A stretch of 64,000 nucleotides of DNA, from assembly GCA_033857955.1 (NCBI GenBank), contig JAWVCW010000028.1:35183-99182 (forward strand), given 5' to 3'. The notes under the pieces are model-generated. The model was not told the DNA's origin, made no database searches, and saw only the letters and a list, made by a program, of their open reading frames with translations. This DNA is from Gaiellasilicea sp033857955. Lineage in GTDB: Bacteria; Actinomycetota; Thermoleophilia; Gaiellales; Gaiellaceae. Shown here piece after piece: positions 24,328 to 34,034 of the stretch (position 1 is the stretch's first letter; the number at the start of each line of letters is the position of its first letter). A program made the position numbers and the translations under genes.

Positions 24328-24995
24328 ATCGCTGCGAAGGAGTTGGGATCGAGCGAGGCGCCGCCGACGAGCGCGCCGTCGACCGACGGCTGGGACATCA
24401 GCTCGGCAGCGTTCTCCGGCTTGACCGACCCGCCGTAGAGCACCGGCCGGTCGAGCAGCCCCTTGATGAACGTGTGCGCCTCCTCGGCCAGCTCGGGCGT
24501 CGCCGTCTTGCCCGTGCCGATCGCCCACACCGGCTCGTATGCGAGCACGAGCCGGTCGTGCTCCCCGGCCGCGAACGCGATCGCTTCCACCTGGATCTTG
24601 AGCACGAGCTCGGTGTCGCCGGACTCGCGCTGCTCGAGCGTCTCCCCGACGCAGGCGATGACGCCGAGCCCGGCCTCGAGCGCAGCACTGGCCCGGCGGG
24701 CGACCGTTTCGTCGGACTCGCCGAAGAGCTGGCGCCGCTCCGAGTGGCCGACGAGCGACCCTTGTACTCCCAGCTCGAGCAACATCGCCGGCGACACCTC
24801 GCCCGTATAGGCACCGCTCTCCTCCCAGTGGACGTTCTGGGCGTAGATCGTGTGCCCTGTCTCGACGGCCGCGCCGAGCGAGACGAACGGCGGGCAGAGG
24901 ACGACGTCGACGCCGGCGGGCGGCTCGAAGCCCTCGAAGAAGGCGCGAGCTTCCGCCGGCCCCTTGAACATCTTCCAGTTCCCTGCGATCAGCAC
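24303..24995 (-). CDS. tpiA: Triosephosphate isomerase
   Basis: A 230-residue TIM barrel, slightly shorter than the usual 250. Marks: GNWKM (K8), the catalytic histidine in VGHSERR (H84), the glutamate in AYEPVWAIGTGK, the flexible loop 6, LYGGSVKPENAAEL, and DGALVGGASL at the phosphate site. It overlaps the upstream unknown gene by 7 bp and gpmI by 25 bp, so the cluster is tightly coupled. Confidence 0.96.
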   Translation of the reverse strand: MLIAGNWKMFKGPAEARAFFEGFEPPAGVDVVLCPPFVSLGAAVETGHTIYAQNVHWEESGAYTGEVSPAMLLELGVQGSLVGHSERRQLFGESDETVARRASAALEAGLGVIACVGETLEQRESGDTELVLKIQVEAIAFAAGEHDRLVLAYEPVWAIGTGKTATPELAEEAHTFIKGLLDRPVLYGGSVKPENAAELMSQPSVDGALVGGASLDPNSFAAICRAASTS

Positions 24996-25765
24996 GACGT
25001 CACCACTCGGTAGTCGACCTCGGGCCTCAGTTCGTCGAAGAGTTCTGCGAGGTCAGCCGGTGCCGATTCTACGAGCGCCACCGAGGTGACACGTGCGCGC
25101 GGATGCGCACGCTCGAAGCGCTCCCTGGAGAAGTACGCAAGACCCATCACAGACATTCCGAGCGGAACCGCCGTATGCAGGATGACAACTCCCTCTTCAC
25201 GCACGTCGTCTGGTACTGGGTCGTCGGATTCGCGCTCGAGAAACACAACCGCGTCGGCCGTATGACGACCAATCCGATACGACGGTGCGACCAGTGCGCC
25301 GCGACAGGTCTGGTCGACGAAGGAACCGATCAGTCGAGGCCGCTTCGCGGGTCGCGAATATCCGCTGCGCGCACCCGGCTGCACGCTTACTTCGATCGGG
25401 AACCGGGGGTCGATCGAAAGAAGGGAGGCGAAATCCGGTTCGTCTTCGCTGCAGACCACCGACGCGCCGGCCTCGGAAACGGACGTGTGACGCCTGAGGA
25501 GATGGCACGAGAACAATGCTTGTCCCATGACTGGAAACGCGAGTGTGTTCGCCTTCGTCTGCACGACTGTGACCTTTCGGCCACGAATGACGTCGTACCA
25601 GGCGCGTTGCCGATCGCTCCAGTGAGCGTGAGCAGGTTCGAGCCCATGGATCACAAGTGCATCGAGCTCGCGCGACGCAACTCGGAACTTGTCGACCACT
25701 AGGCCGGGGGCGCCTCGACCATACGCGGTGGTCAACGCAGGTTCGTAAACATCACCGCGTGCCAT
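24989..25765 (-). CDS. Unknown protein inserted between pgk and tpiA
   Basis: A 258-residue protein that I do not recognise. It has no signal or membrane segment. It contains two cysteines near FSCHLL and SVVCSED, a conserved-looking SFVDQTCRGALVAPSY, and a C-terminus ending VVTSC. Its ATG overlaps the pgk stop by 1 nt (TGATG), with TTG 25768 as an alternative, and its end overlaps tpiA. Base composition is visibly less GC-rich than in pgk and tpiA. Tight overlaps suggest co-translation, while composition suggests recent acquisition. Confidence 0.75.
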   Translation of the reverse strand: MARGDVYEPALTTAYGRGAPGLVVDKFRVASRELDALVIHGLEPAHAHWSDRQRAWYDVIRGRKVTVVQTKANTLAFPVMGQALFSCHLLRRHTSVSEAGASVVCSEDEPDFASLLSIDPRFPIEVSVQPGARSGYSRPAKRPRLIGSFVDQTCRGALVAPSYRIGRHTADAVVFLERESDDPVPDDVREEGVVILHTAVPLGMSVMGLAYFSRERFERAHPRARVTSVALVESAPADLAELFDELRPEVDYRVVTSC

Positions 25766-26808
25766 CAATCCGCCGGGATCGCGGCCACGCCCGGGAGCTC
25801 CTTGCCCTCGAGCAGCTCCAGCGACGCGCCGCCGCCGGTCGAGACCCAGGAGATCTCGCCCTCGAGACCGAGCTCGTTGACAGCGCGGACCGAGTCGCCG
25901 CCGCCGACGACGGTGTAGCCGTCAACTGACGCGACAGCCTGCGCGACCGCCTTCGTCCCCTCCGCGAACCTTTCCCACTCGAAGACGCCCATCGGACCAT
26001 TCCAGAACACCGTCTTCGCAGCCTGGATCCGGCGGACGAAGTCGGCGCGCGACTCCGGCCCGATGTCGAGCCCGAGCCAACCAGCCGGGAGCGCGTCGAA
26101 CGGCGTCACCTGAGTCTCCGCGTCGGCGTCGAACGCGCTCGCCGCGACGACGTCGGTCGGGAGCACGACCGGGAAGGGAAGCGGGTTCTCGTCCCGAAGC
26201 TCCTCGGCCATCTTGCCGCCGACGAGCACCTCGTCCGCGCGTCCGCCGAGGTTCTTCAGGACGCCGAGCTTGTCCTCCACCTTGGCCCCGCCGGTGACGA
26301 GGAGGAAGGGCCGCTCGACGTCGCCGAGGAGGCGTCCCAGGTGCTCGAGCTCGGCGAGCAGGAGGAGGCCCGCATAGGCCGGCAGGAGCTGCGCGACCCC
26401 GACCGTCGAGGCGTGCGCCCGGTGAGCCGAGCCGAACGCGTCGTTGACGAAGAGATCGCACCCCCGCGCGAGCTCGCAGGCAAACTCGGGATCGTTCTTC
26501 GTCTCGCCCGGGTTGAACCGCGTGTTCTCGAGCACGTCGATCCGCTCGTCCGGAAGCAGCGAGCGCAGGCACTCCCGTACCGGCTCGATCCGGAACGCCG
26601 GATCCTCGCCCTTCGGCCGGCCGAGGTGCGAGCAGACACGGATCCTGGCCGCACCGCGTTCGAGCAGCAGTTCGAGGGTCGGCAGCGCGGCACGGATGCG
26701 CGTGTCGTCCGCGACCTGGCCGTCTTCGAGCGGAACGTTCAGGTCGGCTCGGACGAGCACCGCCTTGCCTTGGACGTCCGCGTCACGAACGGAGCGAGGC
26801 AACCGCAC
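25765..26808 (-). CDS. pgk: Phosphoglycerate kinase (compact)
   Basis: A 347-residue kinase transferring phosphate from 1,3-bisphosphoglycerate to ADP. Marks: VRADLNVPLEDG, the SHLGRPKG basic patch, NDAFGSAHRAHAST, TGGAKVEDK, VGGKM, and the C-terminal nucleotide domain with FWNGPMGVFEW, VGGGDSVRAV and STGGGASLELLEG. It is about 40-50 residues shorter than typical, with linker segments trimmed but all motifs present. The start is GTG 26808, 3 bp after gap. Confidence 0.95.
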   Translation of the reverse strand: MRLPRSVRDADVQGKAVLVRADLNVPLEDGQVADDTRIRAALPTLELLLERGAARIRVCSHLGRPKGEDPAFRIEPVRECLRSLLPDERIDVLENTRFNPGETKNDPEFACELARGCDLFVNDAFGSAHRAHASTVGVAQLLPAYAGLLLLAELEHLGRLLGDVERPFLLVTGGAKVEDKLGVLKNLGGRADEVLVGGKMAEELRDENPLPFPVVLPTDVVAASAFDADAETQVTPFDALPAGWLGLDIGPESRADFVRRIQAAKTVFWNGPMGVFEWERFAEGTKAVAQAVASVDGYTVVGGGDSVRAVNELGLEGEISWVSTGGGASLELLEGKELPGVAAIPAD

Positions 26809-26811
26809 GAT

Positions 26812-27807
26812 CTAGAGCAGCTTGCCGATCAGATCGACGAGCCGGCACGAGTAGCCCCACTCGTTGTCGTACCAGCCGAAGACCTTCACCATGGTGCCGT
26901 TCACCATCGTCAGGTCGCTGTCGAGGATGCAGGAGTAGGGGGAGCGCTTGATGTCGCTCGAGACGATCGGGTCCTCCGTGTACTGGAGGTAGCCCTGAAG
27001 CGGGCCCGCAGCGGCCGCGCGGAAGGCGTCGTTCACCTCGTCGACGGTCGTCTCGCGGCCGACCCGCACGACGAGATCGGTGACCGAGCCGGTCGGCACC
27101 GGCGCGCGCATGGACATCCCGTCGATCTTGCCCAGCAGCTCCGGCAAAACGAGCCCGATCGCCCGGGCGGCGCCGGTCGACGTCGGGATCAGGTTGATCG
27201 CCGCGGCGCGGGCGCGACGGATGTCCTCGTGCGGCAGGTCGAGCACCCGCTGGTCGTTGGTGTACGCGTGAATCGTCGTCATGAAGCCCTGCTCGACCGT
27301 GAACGAGTCGTGCAGCACCTTGGCCATCGGAGCGACGCAGTTCGTCGTGCAGGAGGCGTTGGAGATGATGTGGTGCGCAGCTCGGTCGTACGTGTCGTCG
27401 TTGACGCCGAGGACGACCGTGATGTCCGGCTCCGTCGCGGGAGCGGAGATGACGACCTTCTTCGCGCCCGCGTCGAGGTGCTTCTGCGCGCCGTCGCGTT
27501 TGGTGAAGAAGCCGGTCGACTCGAGCACGACATCGACGCCGACGTCGCCCCACGGGATCGCGCCCGGATCGCGCTCGGAGAACAACTTGACCCGCTCTCC
27601 CCCGGCACGAATGACTCCATCGCCGAGCTCGACGTCGCCCGGGAACGGCCCCAGATTCGAGTCGTACTTGAGCAGGTGCGCCATCGTCGCCTGGTCGCCG
27701 AGGTCGTTCGCAGCCACGATCTCGATGTCCGCTTTGAGGTCGAGCTGCGCCCGGAAGAAGTTCCGCCCGATCCGGCCGAAGCCGTTGATGCCCACACGAA
27801 TCGCCAT
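26812..27807 (-). CDS. gap: Glyceraldehyde-3-phosphate dehydrogenase, type I
   Basis: A 331-residue NAD-dependent dehydrogenase. Marks: MAIRVGINGFGRIGRN Rossmann start, LLKYDSN, the catalytic cysteine C153 in SNASCTTNC, H in TTIHAYTNDQ, SMRAPVPTGSVTDL, and WYDNEWGYSCR at the C-terminus. A GGAAGAGGAG Shine-Dalgarno precedes ATG 27807; the longer upstream frame is spurious. It leads the glycolytic operon downstream of the M32 gene. Confidence 0.97.
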   Translation of the reverse strand: MAIRVGINGFGRIGRNFFRAQLDLKADIEIVAANDLGDQATMAHLLKYDSNLGPFPGDVELGDGVIRAGGERVKLFSERDPGAIPWGDVGVDVVLESTGFFTKRDGAQKHLDAGAKKVVISAPATEPDITVVLGVNDDTYDRAAHHIISNASCTTNCVAPMAKVLHDSFTVEQGFMTTIHAYTNDQRVLDLPHEDIRRARAAAINLIPTSTGAARAIGLVLPELLGKIDGMSMRAPVPTGSVTDLVVRVGRETTVDEVNDAFRAAAAGPLQGYLQYTEDPIVSSDIKRSPYSCILDSDLTMVNGTMVKVFGWYDNEWGYSCRLVDLIGKLL

Positions 27808-27850
27808 TCGCTCCTCTTCCTCCTGCGCTGTGTCGATTGCCGGGCGGAGT

Positions 27851-29338
27851 CTAGATCGCCAGCGGGTACTTCCCGCGCAGATACCGCAGGTACGGCTCCG
27901 GATCGAGCCCACCGCCGGTGATCCGCTCGACCAGTTCGCGCGGCCTGTACTTGCGGCCGTGCTGCCAGAGGTTCTCGCGCAGCCAGTCGGAGAGCGCGCC
28001 GAACTCACCCTGCTCGAACTGGTCGTGCAGGTCCGGCACATCGGCGTTGACCTTCTCCCACAACTGGCCGGAGATGACGTTGCCGAGGGCGTAGGTCGAG
28101 AAGTAACCGATCGCTCCGATCGCCCAATGCATGTCCTGGAGGACGCCGAGCGCGTCGTTCGGAGGCTCGACGCCGAGATAGTCCTGCATCCGCTGGTTCC
28201 AGATCTCGGGCAGCTCGTGGAGGTCGATCGTGTCTGCGAGCAACTCCTGCTCGAGCTCGAAACGGAGGATGATGTGGAGGTTGTACGTCGCCTCGTCGGC
28301 CTCGACCCGGATCAGCGAAGGTTCGACCCAGTTGACGGACCGGTACCAGTCCTCGACCTCGACCTTGCCGAGCCCCTCCGGGAACGTGCGCTGCAGCTGT
28401 GGGTAGAAGTACCGCCAGAACGGGAGGCTGCGACCGACCATGTTCTCCCACATGCGGCTCTGCGACTCGTGCAGGCCGAGTGAGGCGCCATGCGCGAGCG
28501 GCGTGCGCTCGAACTCACGCGAGACGCCGTGCTCGTAGAGCCCGTGGCCGCACTCGTGCATCGTCCCGAAGAGACCGTCGAGGTTGTCCTCGAAGTAACG
28601 CGTCGTCAGCCGAATGTCGGTTGTCGCGATCGAGGACGCGAACGGGTGCACCGCGGTGTCGAGCCGCCATTCCGAGGGGTCGAAGCCGAAGCGCTCGATC
28701 ACCTTCAGCTCGAAGTCCTGCTGCCGCTCGATCGGGAAGGTGGCCCCGCGCGCCGGACGTTCTCCCTCCGCGCGGGCGGCGGCGACCAGTGGCACCTGCT
28801 GCTCCTTGATCCGTTCGAAGACGGCGCGCACCTCGGCCGTCTTCATGCCGGGCTCGAAGTCGTCGAGCAGCACGTCATACGGCTCGTCGAAGTCGTCGAA
28901 GCATTCGACGTATTGGCGGCGCAGGTCGAGGTTGTTGCGCAGTGCGGGCAGGAACTGCGAGAAGTCCGAGTCCTGTCTCGCCTTCACCCAGACGGGCATC
29001 GCGAGCGAGGCAGCGCGCGACATCTCGCTGCGCAGCTCGGCCGGCACGCGGCGTGCCTTCTCCCAGTCGCGGCGGACGAGCCGGATCAGGCTCGCCTCGT
29101 AGGAGTCGTACGGCTGCGACTCCTCGAAGCCGGACAGCTTGTCGAGCAGCCGCCCCATCTCGTCGGACGTGAGCGCCTCGTGGGCGATCCGGTCGATTGT
29201 CGCCAGCTGCTCAGCGCGGACGCCGGAGCCGCCGGGCGGCATCTTGACCTGCTGGTCCCAGCCAAGGAGCGACGACGTGCGCTCCAGATCCTCGATCTCG
29301 GAGACGCGCTCCTTGAAGTCGGCGAAGGCGGTATCCAC
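27851..29338 (-). CDS. M32-family carboxypeptidase (Taq type)
   Basis: A 495-residue zinc carboxypeptidase. Marks: the HPF segment (AVHPFASSI), DIRLTTRYFEDN, the HExxH motif HECGH (in TMHECGHGLYEHG), the downstream glutamate in HESQSRMWEN, and the family block ATYNLHIILRFELEQ. It is cytosolic, removing C-terminal residues from peptides. The GTG start gives the expected N-terminus (LLGWDQQVKMPPGG). 43 bp separate it from gap, so they may share a transcript. Confidence 0.95.
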   Translation of the reverse strand: MDTAFADFKERVSEIEDLERTSSLLGWDQQVKMPPGGSGVRAEQLATIDRIAHEALTSDEMGRLLDKLSGFEESQPYDSYEASLIRLVRRDWEKARRVPAELRSEMSRAASLAMPVWVKARQDSDFSQFLPALRNNLDLRRQYVECFDDFDEPYDVLLDDFEPGMKTAEVRAVFERIKEQQVPLVAAARAEGERPARGATFPIERQQDFELKVIERFGFDPSEWRLDTAVHPFASSIATTDIRLTTRYFEDNLDGLFGTMHECGHGLYEHGVSREFERTPLAHGASLGLHESQSRMWENMVGRSLPFWRYFYPQLQRTFPEGLGKVEVEDWYRSVNWVEPSLIRVEADEATYNLHIILRFELEQELLADTIDLHELPEIWNQRMQDYLGVEPPNDALGVLQDMHWAIGAIGYFSTYALGNVISGQLWEKVNADVPDLHDQFEQGEFGALSDWLRENLWQHGRKYRPRELVERITGGGLDPEPYLRYLRGKYPLAI

Positions 29339-29695
29339 GCCCGCAACCTAGCGTGCAGCTCTGGCCGATGCGTGAGGAAGCCTCGTCTCGGGAGAACTCG
29401 TCAGCGAACCCGGGAGCGAAGCGACCCTTCAGGGGTCTTGGCGCGACCCGGAATCCGCTCCTGCGGATTTCGGGTCTCTTTGCGCCCGAATATGAGTAGC
29501 GTCCTGCCGCCTCCGGCGGCACGACGGGCCGGAGGGGGAGCTCCGAGGACGACCTCCCCCTCCGCGTGCCGCGCTCCGATGCCGACGACGGACGGGGTCT
29601 GAATCCGCCGACGGACGAGCACGGACCCGCCACGTCAAGAGTAAGGCATGTTGACTCGCTAGTCACCCGCGTTTAGAAGTGAGAAACGGCATCCT
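29339..29695. other. 357-bp intergenic region with several hairpins, no gene
   Basis: No coding frame here has a plausible start and product. It holds the two-hairpin repeat at 29421-29476, then GCCGCC-TCC-GGCGGC, and a long inverted pair GGAGGGGGAG/CTCCCCCTCC at about 29529-29561. It separates the whiA 3' end from the M32 5' end, so it may combine a terminator for whiA with a promoter for the M32-glycolysis unit. Confidence 0.5.
29421..29476. repeat. Two-hairpin dispersed repeat, copy A
   Basis: GACCC-TTCA-GGGGTC, then TCTTGGCGC, then a 14-bp stem GACCCGGAATCCGC/GCGGATTTCGGGTC around TCCT. The same layout with the conserved ATCCGC/GCGGAT core recurs at 33981-34034, where the outer stem is different but still paired. 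Confidence 0.55.
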
Positions 29696-30616
29696 TTAGC
29701 GGGTTGCGAGCTCCTGCAGCTTGCGGAGCCGGCGATGCACAGAAGCCTTCGTCGTCGGCGGTTCGCAGCGCGCAGCAAGCTCGCGCAGCGGCAGGGTTGG
29801 ATGCCGGAGACGGAGCTGGGCGACCTCGTGCAGACGGTCGGGAAGTCGCTCGAGCGTGCCTGCGGCCTGGAGCGAGCGCACGGCCTCGAGCTGCTCGTGC
29901 GCGGCGCGGCTCGTACGGACCAGATTGGCGTGGTCGGCGTTCGCCAGCCGGTTCGCCTCCCCACGGGCAGCAGCCACGACCGAGCGCTCCTCGAACGCGA
30001 GGACCGTGTCCCCCGCTTCGGCGGCGGTCAGCACCGCTTCGATCGAGTCGATCCCCTTCGCGTAGGCGACGGCGTGGCGGCCGCGGTCGAGGACGCCCAG
30101 GCGAGCCTCGCCGGCAGCAGCGACGGTGCGCAGGAACTCGGCGCCCTCCAGCGAGGTCGTCCGCAGCTCGAGGTGCGGCCGCCTCGGCCCCGAGAGCGAG
30201 CCGCCGCCGAGTAGAGCGCCCCGCAGATATGCCCCGCGGCAGCAGGCGCGGCCGACCACGCGCTTGGGCGGGCGCTCGACCGGAGCGTGGCGGGAATCGA
30301 GGACTCCTGCCTCGACGAGCGTCGCGAGCGCGGGCTCGTCCCCGGTGACGTGGAGCTGGTAGCGGGTCGCGCGGTCGAACGAGCGGCGGCTGTAGGTGCG
30401 GATCTCCGAGTGGATCCCGAGCTCGCGCAGGAGCGAGAACCCGCGGCGAGCAATCCCGGACGTCGCCAGGTCGAGATGAAGCGAGACCTCGCCGCGGCCG
30501 CGGAGGTGGACGCTGCCCGCTGAGTGGAAGAGCGCCGAGACCTCCGCCAGGCGGCAGCAACCACGCTTCGGCGCGATCGCGGCGAGCTCGGATCGAAGAT
30601 CGTCGGAGAGGGTCAT
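29696..30616 (-). CDS. whiA: WhiA-type DNA-binding regulator
   Basis: A 306-residue protein with a LAGLIDADG-derived N-terminal region (SELAAIAPKRGCCRLAEVSALF, CCRGAYLRGALLGGGSLSGP) and the C-terminal WhiA helix-turn-helix (LADRHPTLPL-like RLRHPTLPLRELAAR, TKASVHRRLRKLQELA). WhiA controls sporulation-associated division in Streptomyces and is general in Gram-positives. ATG 30616 overlaps the alkyltransferase stop (ATGA). It lies near uvrC, gap, pgk and tpiA as in many Gram-positives, but rapZ and yvcK, its usual neighbours, are not in the window. Confidence 0.93.
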   Translation of the reverse strand: MTLSDDLRSELAAIAPKRGCCRLAEVSALFHSAGSVHLRGRGEVSLHLDLATSGIARRGFSLLRELGIHSEIRTYSRRSFDRATRYQLHVTGDEPALATLVEAGVLDSRHAPVERPPKRVVGRACCRGAYLRGALLGGGSLSGPRRPHLELRTTSLEGAEFLRTVAAAGEARLGVLDRGRHAVAYAKGIDSIEAVLTAAEAGDTVLAFEERSVVAAARGEANRLANADHANLVRTSRAAHEQLEAVRSLQAAGTLERLPDRLHEVAQLRLRHPTLPLRELAARCEPPTTKASVHRRLRKLQELATR

Positions 30617-31185
30617 GGCTGCCATCCCTCGAGGTTGAGCAGCCGTCGCTTGTACTCGACCCCGAGCGACCCGTAGCCGCCGATCCCGCCCGCCGCGACG
30701 ACCCGGTGACAGGGGACGAAGAGCGAGAAACGGTTCTCGGCGCAGAACGTCCCGGCCGCCCGCGCCGCCCGCCGCCGCCCGGCGAGCGCAGAGAGCTCGC
30801 CGTAGCTGACGACCTCGCCCCACGGGACGTGCCGGAGTGCGTCGGCGAGCGCCTCCTGGAACGGCGTCGCCCAGTCGCCGTCCAGCGGCACGTCGGCAAA
30901 GGAGACGGGCTCGCCCCTGAAGTAGCTGTGGATCGATCGGAGCAGGTCCGGCACGAATCCGCCAGCGTTCCGCCAGGGCTCTGGCGATAGCGTTTCAGTA
31001 GGGGCACCAGGGATGCCCCTGGAGATCGTTTGGGGCGTCTTCTGGGGCACCGATTGGCGCAGCGCGCCATGCAGGCGGACGCCGGGCGTCGGCGGGTCGT
31101 GTGCGACCACCACTTCCCCGTCGCCGACCCACAGCTCCCCGACTCCCCAGCCCTCGACCTCGTAGGGATGCCGCGTCACGCGCAT
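30613..31185 (-). CDS. ogt: Methylated-DNA-[protein]-cysteine S-methyltransferase
   Basis: A 190-residue repair protein taking the methyl group from O6-methylguanine onto its own cysteine (C159 in FVPCHRV), then being inactivated. Other marks: ATPFQEAL, PWGEVVSYGELSALAGRRRAARA (DNA recognition helix) and GIGGYGSLGVEYKRRLL. The N-terminal domain carries about 30 extra residues (about 40-75) coded by palindromic DNA at 30971-31020. ATG 31185 follows TAGAGT by 8 nt, and the start faces the P5C dehydrogenase gene. whiA is coupled downstream. Confidence 0.93.
   Translation of the reverse strand: MRVTRHPYEVEGWGVGELWVGDGEVVVAHDPPTPGVRLHGALRQSVPQKTPQTISRGIPGAPTETLSPEPWRNAGGFVPDLLRSIHSYFRGEPVSFADVPLDGDWATPFQEALADALRHVPWGEVVSYGELSALAGRRRAARAAGTFCAENRFSLFVPCHRVVAAGGIGGYGSLGVEYKRRLLNLEGWQP
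30971..31020. repeat. Palindromic insert inside the alkyltransferase gene
   Basis: Two perfect hairpins lie in the coding sequence: CGCCAG-GGCT-CTGGCG (30971-30986) and AGGGGCA-N7-TGCCCCT (31000-31020). They code for residues absent from typical family members, like an in-frame palindromic element tolerated at a surface loop. Confidence 0.45.
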
Positions 31186-31193
31186 CGACCCCG

Positions 31194-31203
31194 ACTCTAC
31201 AAT
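31194..31203. promoter_or_regulatory. Overlapping divergent -10 boxes (ACTCTACAAT)
   Basis: Rightward TACAAT (31198-31203) is 6 nt before GTG 31210. Leftward TAGAGT (31199-31194) is 8 nt before ATG 31185. The two boxes share the central TA. Only 24 bp separate the start codons. Confidence 0.6.
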
Positions 31204-31209
31204 CGCGGC

Positions 31210-32859
<1,650 letters not shown>

Positions 32860-32880
32860 CGATGCTGGCGGTTCCTGACG

Positions 32881-32985
32881 CGCCGCTCGCGGTGCGTAGG
32901 CCGGTGGAACAGTACGGAGGTACGGGCCGCCGGCTGGAGCGCCGCGAGCGGCGAGAGGCTGCGCCGGAGGCCGGCTCCGCCGGCC
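32881..32985. repeat. Inverted-repeat cluster downstream of pruA
   Basis: CGCCGCTCGCGG (32881-32892) is the exact reverse complement of 32942-32953. Between them lies GTAC-GGAG-GTAC, and after them GGCCGGC-TCC-GCCGGCC (32969-32985). No gene is present in 32860-33026. Probable transcription stop or mRNA-end structure for pruA. Confidence 0.5.
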
Positions 32986-33014
32986 GGGAGGCGCTGCCGA
33001 TCAGGGGCCGCGAG

Positions 33015-33020
33015 TAGCCT
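33015..33020 (+). promoter_or_regulatory. -10 box for the flippase-like gene (leaderless)
   Basis: TAGCCT ends 6 nt before GTG 33027, with no Shine-Dalgarno in between. Confidence 0.45.
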
Positions 33021-33026
33021 GGTCGC

Positions 33027-33962
33027 GTGGGCAACGTCCTCCACGCGATTCGGGTCTTCTTCGAGACGCTCGCCGCAGTCAAGTTCACGGCGCTCGGTCT
33101 CGCGATCGTCTGCCACCTGCTCAAAACGGTGTGCACGAGCCGCGCGTGGCGGAACACGATCGCGGCCTCATACCCCGAGGCGACGGTGCGGTGGCGCTCG
33201 ATCTACGGCGCCTACCTCTCCGGGGTCGGCGTCAACGCGATCATCCCCGCGCGCGCCGGCGACGGCGTCCGGCTCTACATGGCGCACCGCGCCGTTCCCG
33301 GCAGCACCTATACCACCCTCGCAGCGACGCTGCTCGTTCTCTCCCTCTTCGACACGGCCATGGCGCTGCTGATCTTCACATACGCGCTCACGCTCGGCGT
33401 CCTGCCCGGCGTCGGCTCGCTCGGCCATCTCCCCGGCTTCGACTTCGGCTTCTTCGCGGCGAACCCGGAGTTCACGACCGTGCTGCTCATCGTGCTGGCG
33501 ATCTTCGGCACGATCGGGTTCTTCTGGGTCCGGATCCACATCGACGAGTTCAAGCAGCGCGTCGGCCAGGGCCTCGCCGTCCTCCGAGACCGGTCGGAGT
33601 ACCTGCGCCACGTCGTGCTCTTCCAGGCGGGCGACTGGTTCCTGCGCTTCGTCGCGATCTGGTTCTTCCTCGATGCGTTCGGGATCCACCAGTCGATTCG
33701 GAACGTCCTGCTCGTGCAGGTGACGCAGAGCCTCGCGACGCTCGTCCCGATCTCGCCGGGCGGCATCGGCACCGAGCAGGCATTCATCGTCTTCGTCTTC
33801 AAGGGCGCGGTCTCGACCGCGAAGCTGCTCTCGTTCTCCGTGGGCATGAAGCTGACGCTGATCGTCGTGAACATCATCCTCGGCTTCAGTGCGCTCTTCC
33901 TCACGCTCGGCCACATGGATTGGCGCTCGCTGACCGGCAAGAAACCCGCGTCGGACCCCTAG
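33027..33962 (+). CDS. Flippase-like integral membrane protein (AglD/MprF transmembrane family, UPF0104)
   Basis: A 311-residue protein with about six to eight hydrophobic segments. Family blocks: WRNTIAASYPE...W..IYGAYLSGVGVNAIIPARAGDGVR (the polar loop with ARAGD), and VPISPGGIGTEQAFIVF near the C-terminus. This is the lysylphosphatidylglycerol-synthase transmembrane domain without the synthase domain, a family associated with lipid-linked substrate flipping. Substrate unknown. It is convergent with uvrC. Confidence 0.85.
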   Translation: MGNVLHAIRVFFETLAAVKFTALGLAIVCHLLKTVCTSRAWRNTIAASYPEATVRWRSIYGAYLSGVGVNAIIPARAGDGVRLYMAHRAVPGSTYTTLAATLLVLSLFDTAMALLIFTYALTLGVLPGVGSLGHLPGFDFGFFAANPEFTTVLLIVLAIFGTIGFFWVRIHIDEFKQRVGQGLAVLRDRSEYLRHVVLFQAGDWFLRFVAIWFFLDAFGIHQSIRNVLLVQVTQSLATLVPISPGGIGTEQAFIVFVFKGAVSTAKLLSFSVGMKLTLIVVNIILGFSALFLTLGHMDWRSLTGKKPASDP

Positions 33963-33980
33963 CCGGGTGGGCCGCGACAG

Positions 33981-34034
33981 CGGCCCCTTTCGGGATCTTG
34001 CGCGATGATCATCCGCTTCCGCGGATGCTCATCC
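33981..34034. repeat. Two-hairpin dispersed repeat, copy B
   Basis: CCCC-TTTC-GGG, TCTTGCGCGA, then GATGA-TC-ATCCGC around TTCC with GCGGAT-GC-TCATC. It shares layout, linker and ATCCGC/GCGGAT core with 29421-29476. It spans the gap between convergent genes and the last codons of uvrC, and may terminate both. Confidence 0.55.

Noticed and set aside
25103..25702. Plus-strand frame of 199 codons inside the pgk-tpiA insert
   Set aside because: The minus-strand frame overlaps both neighbours exactly as coupled genes do. The plus frame has no such context and no recognisable motif.
26341..27921. Plus-strand frame of 526 codons across pgk and gap
   Set aside because: It is the antisense of two unmistakable glycolytic genes and shows the RDLE-rich composition of GC-driven shadow frames.
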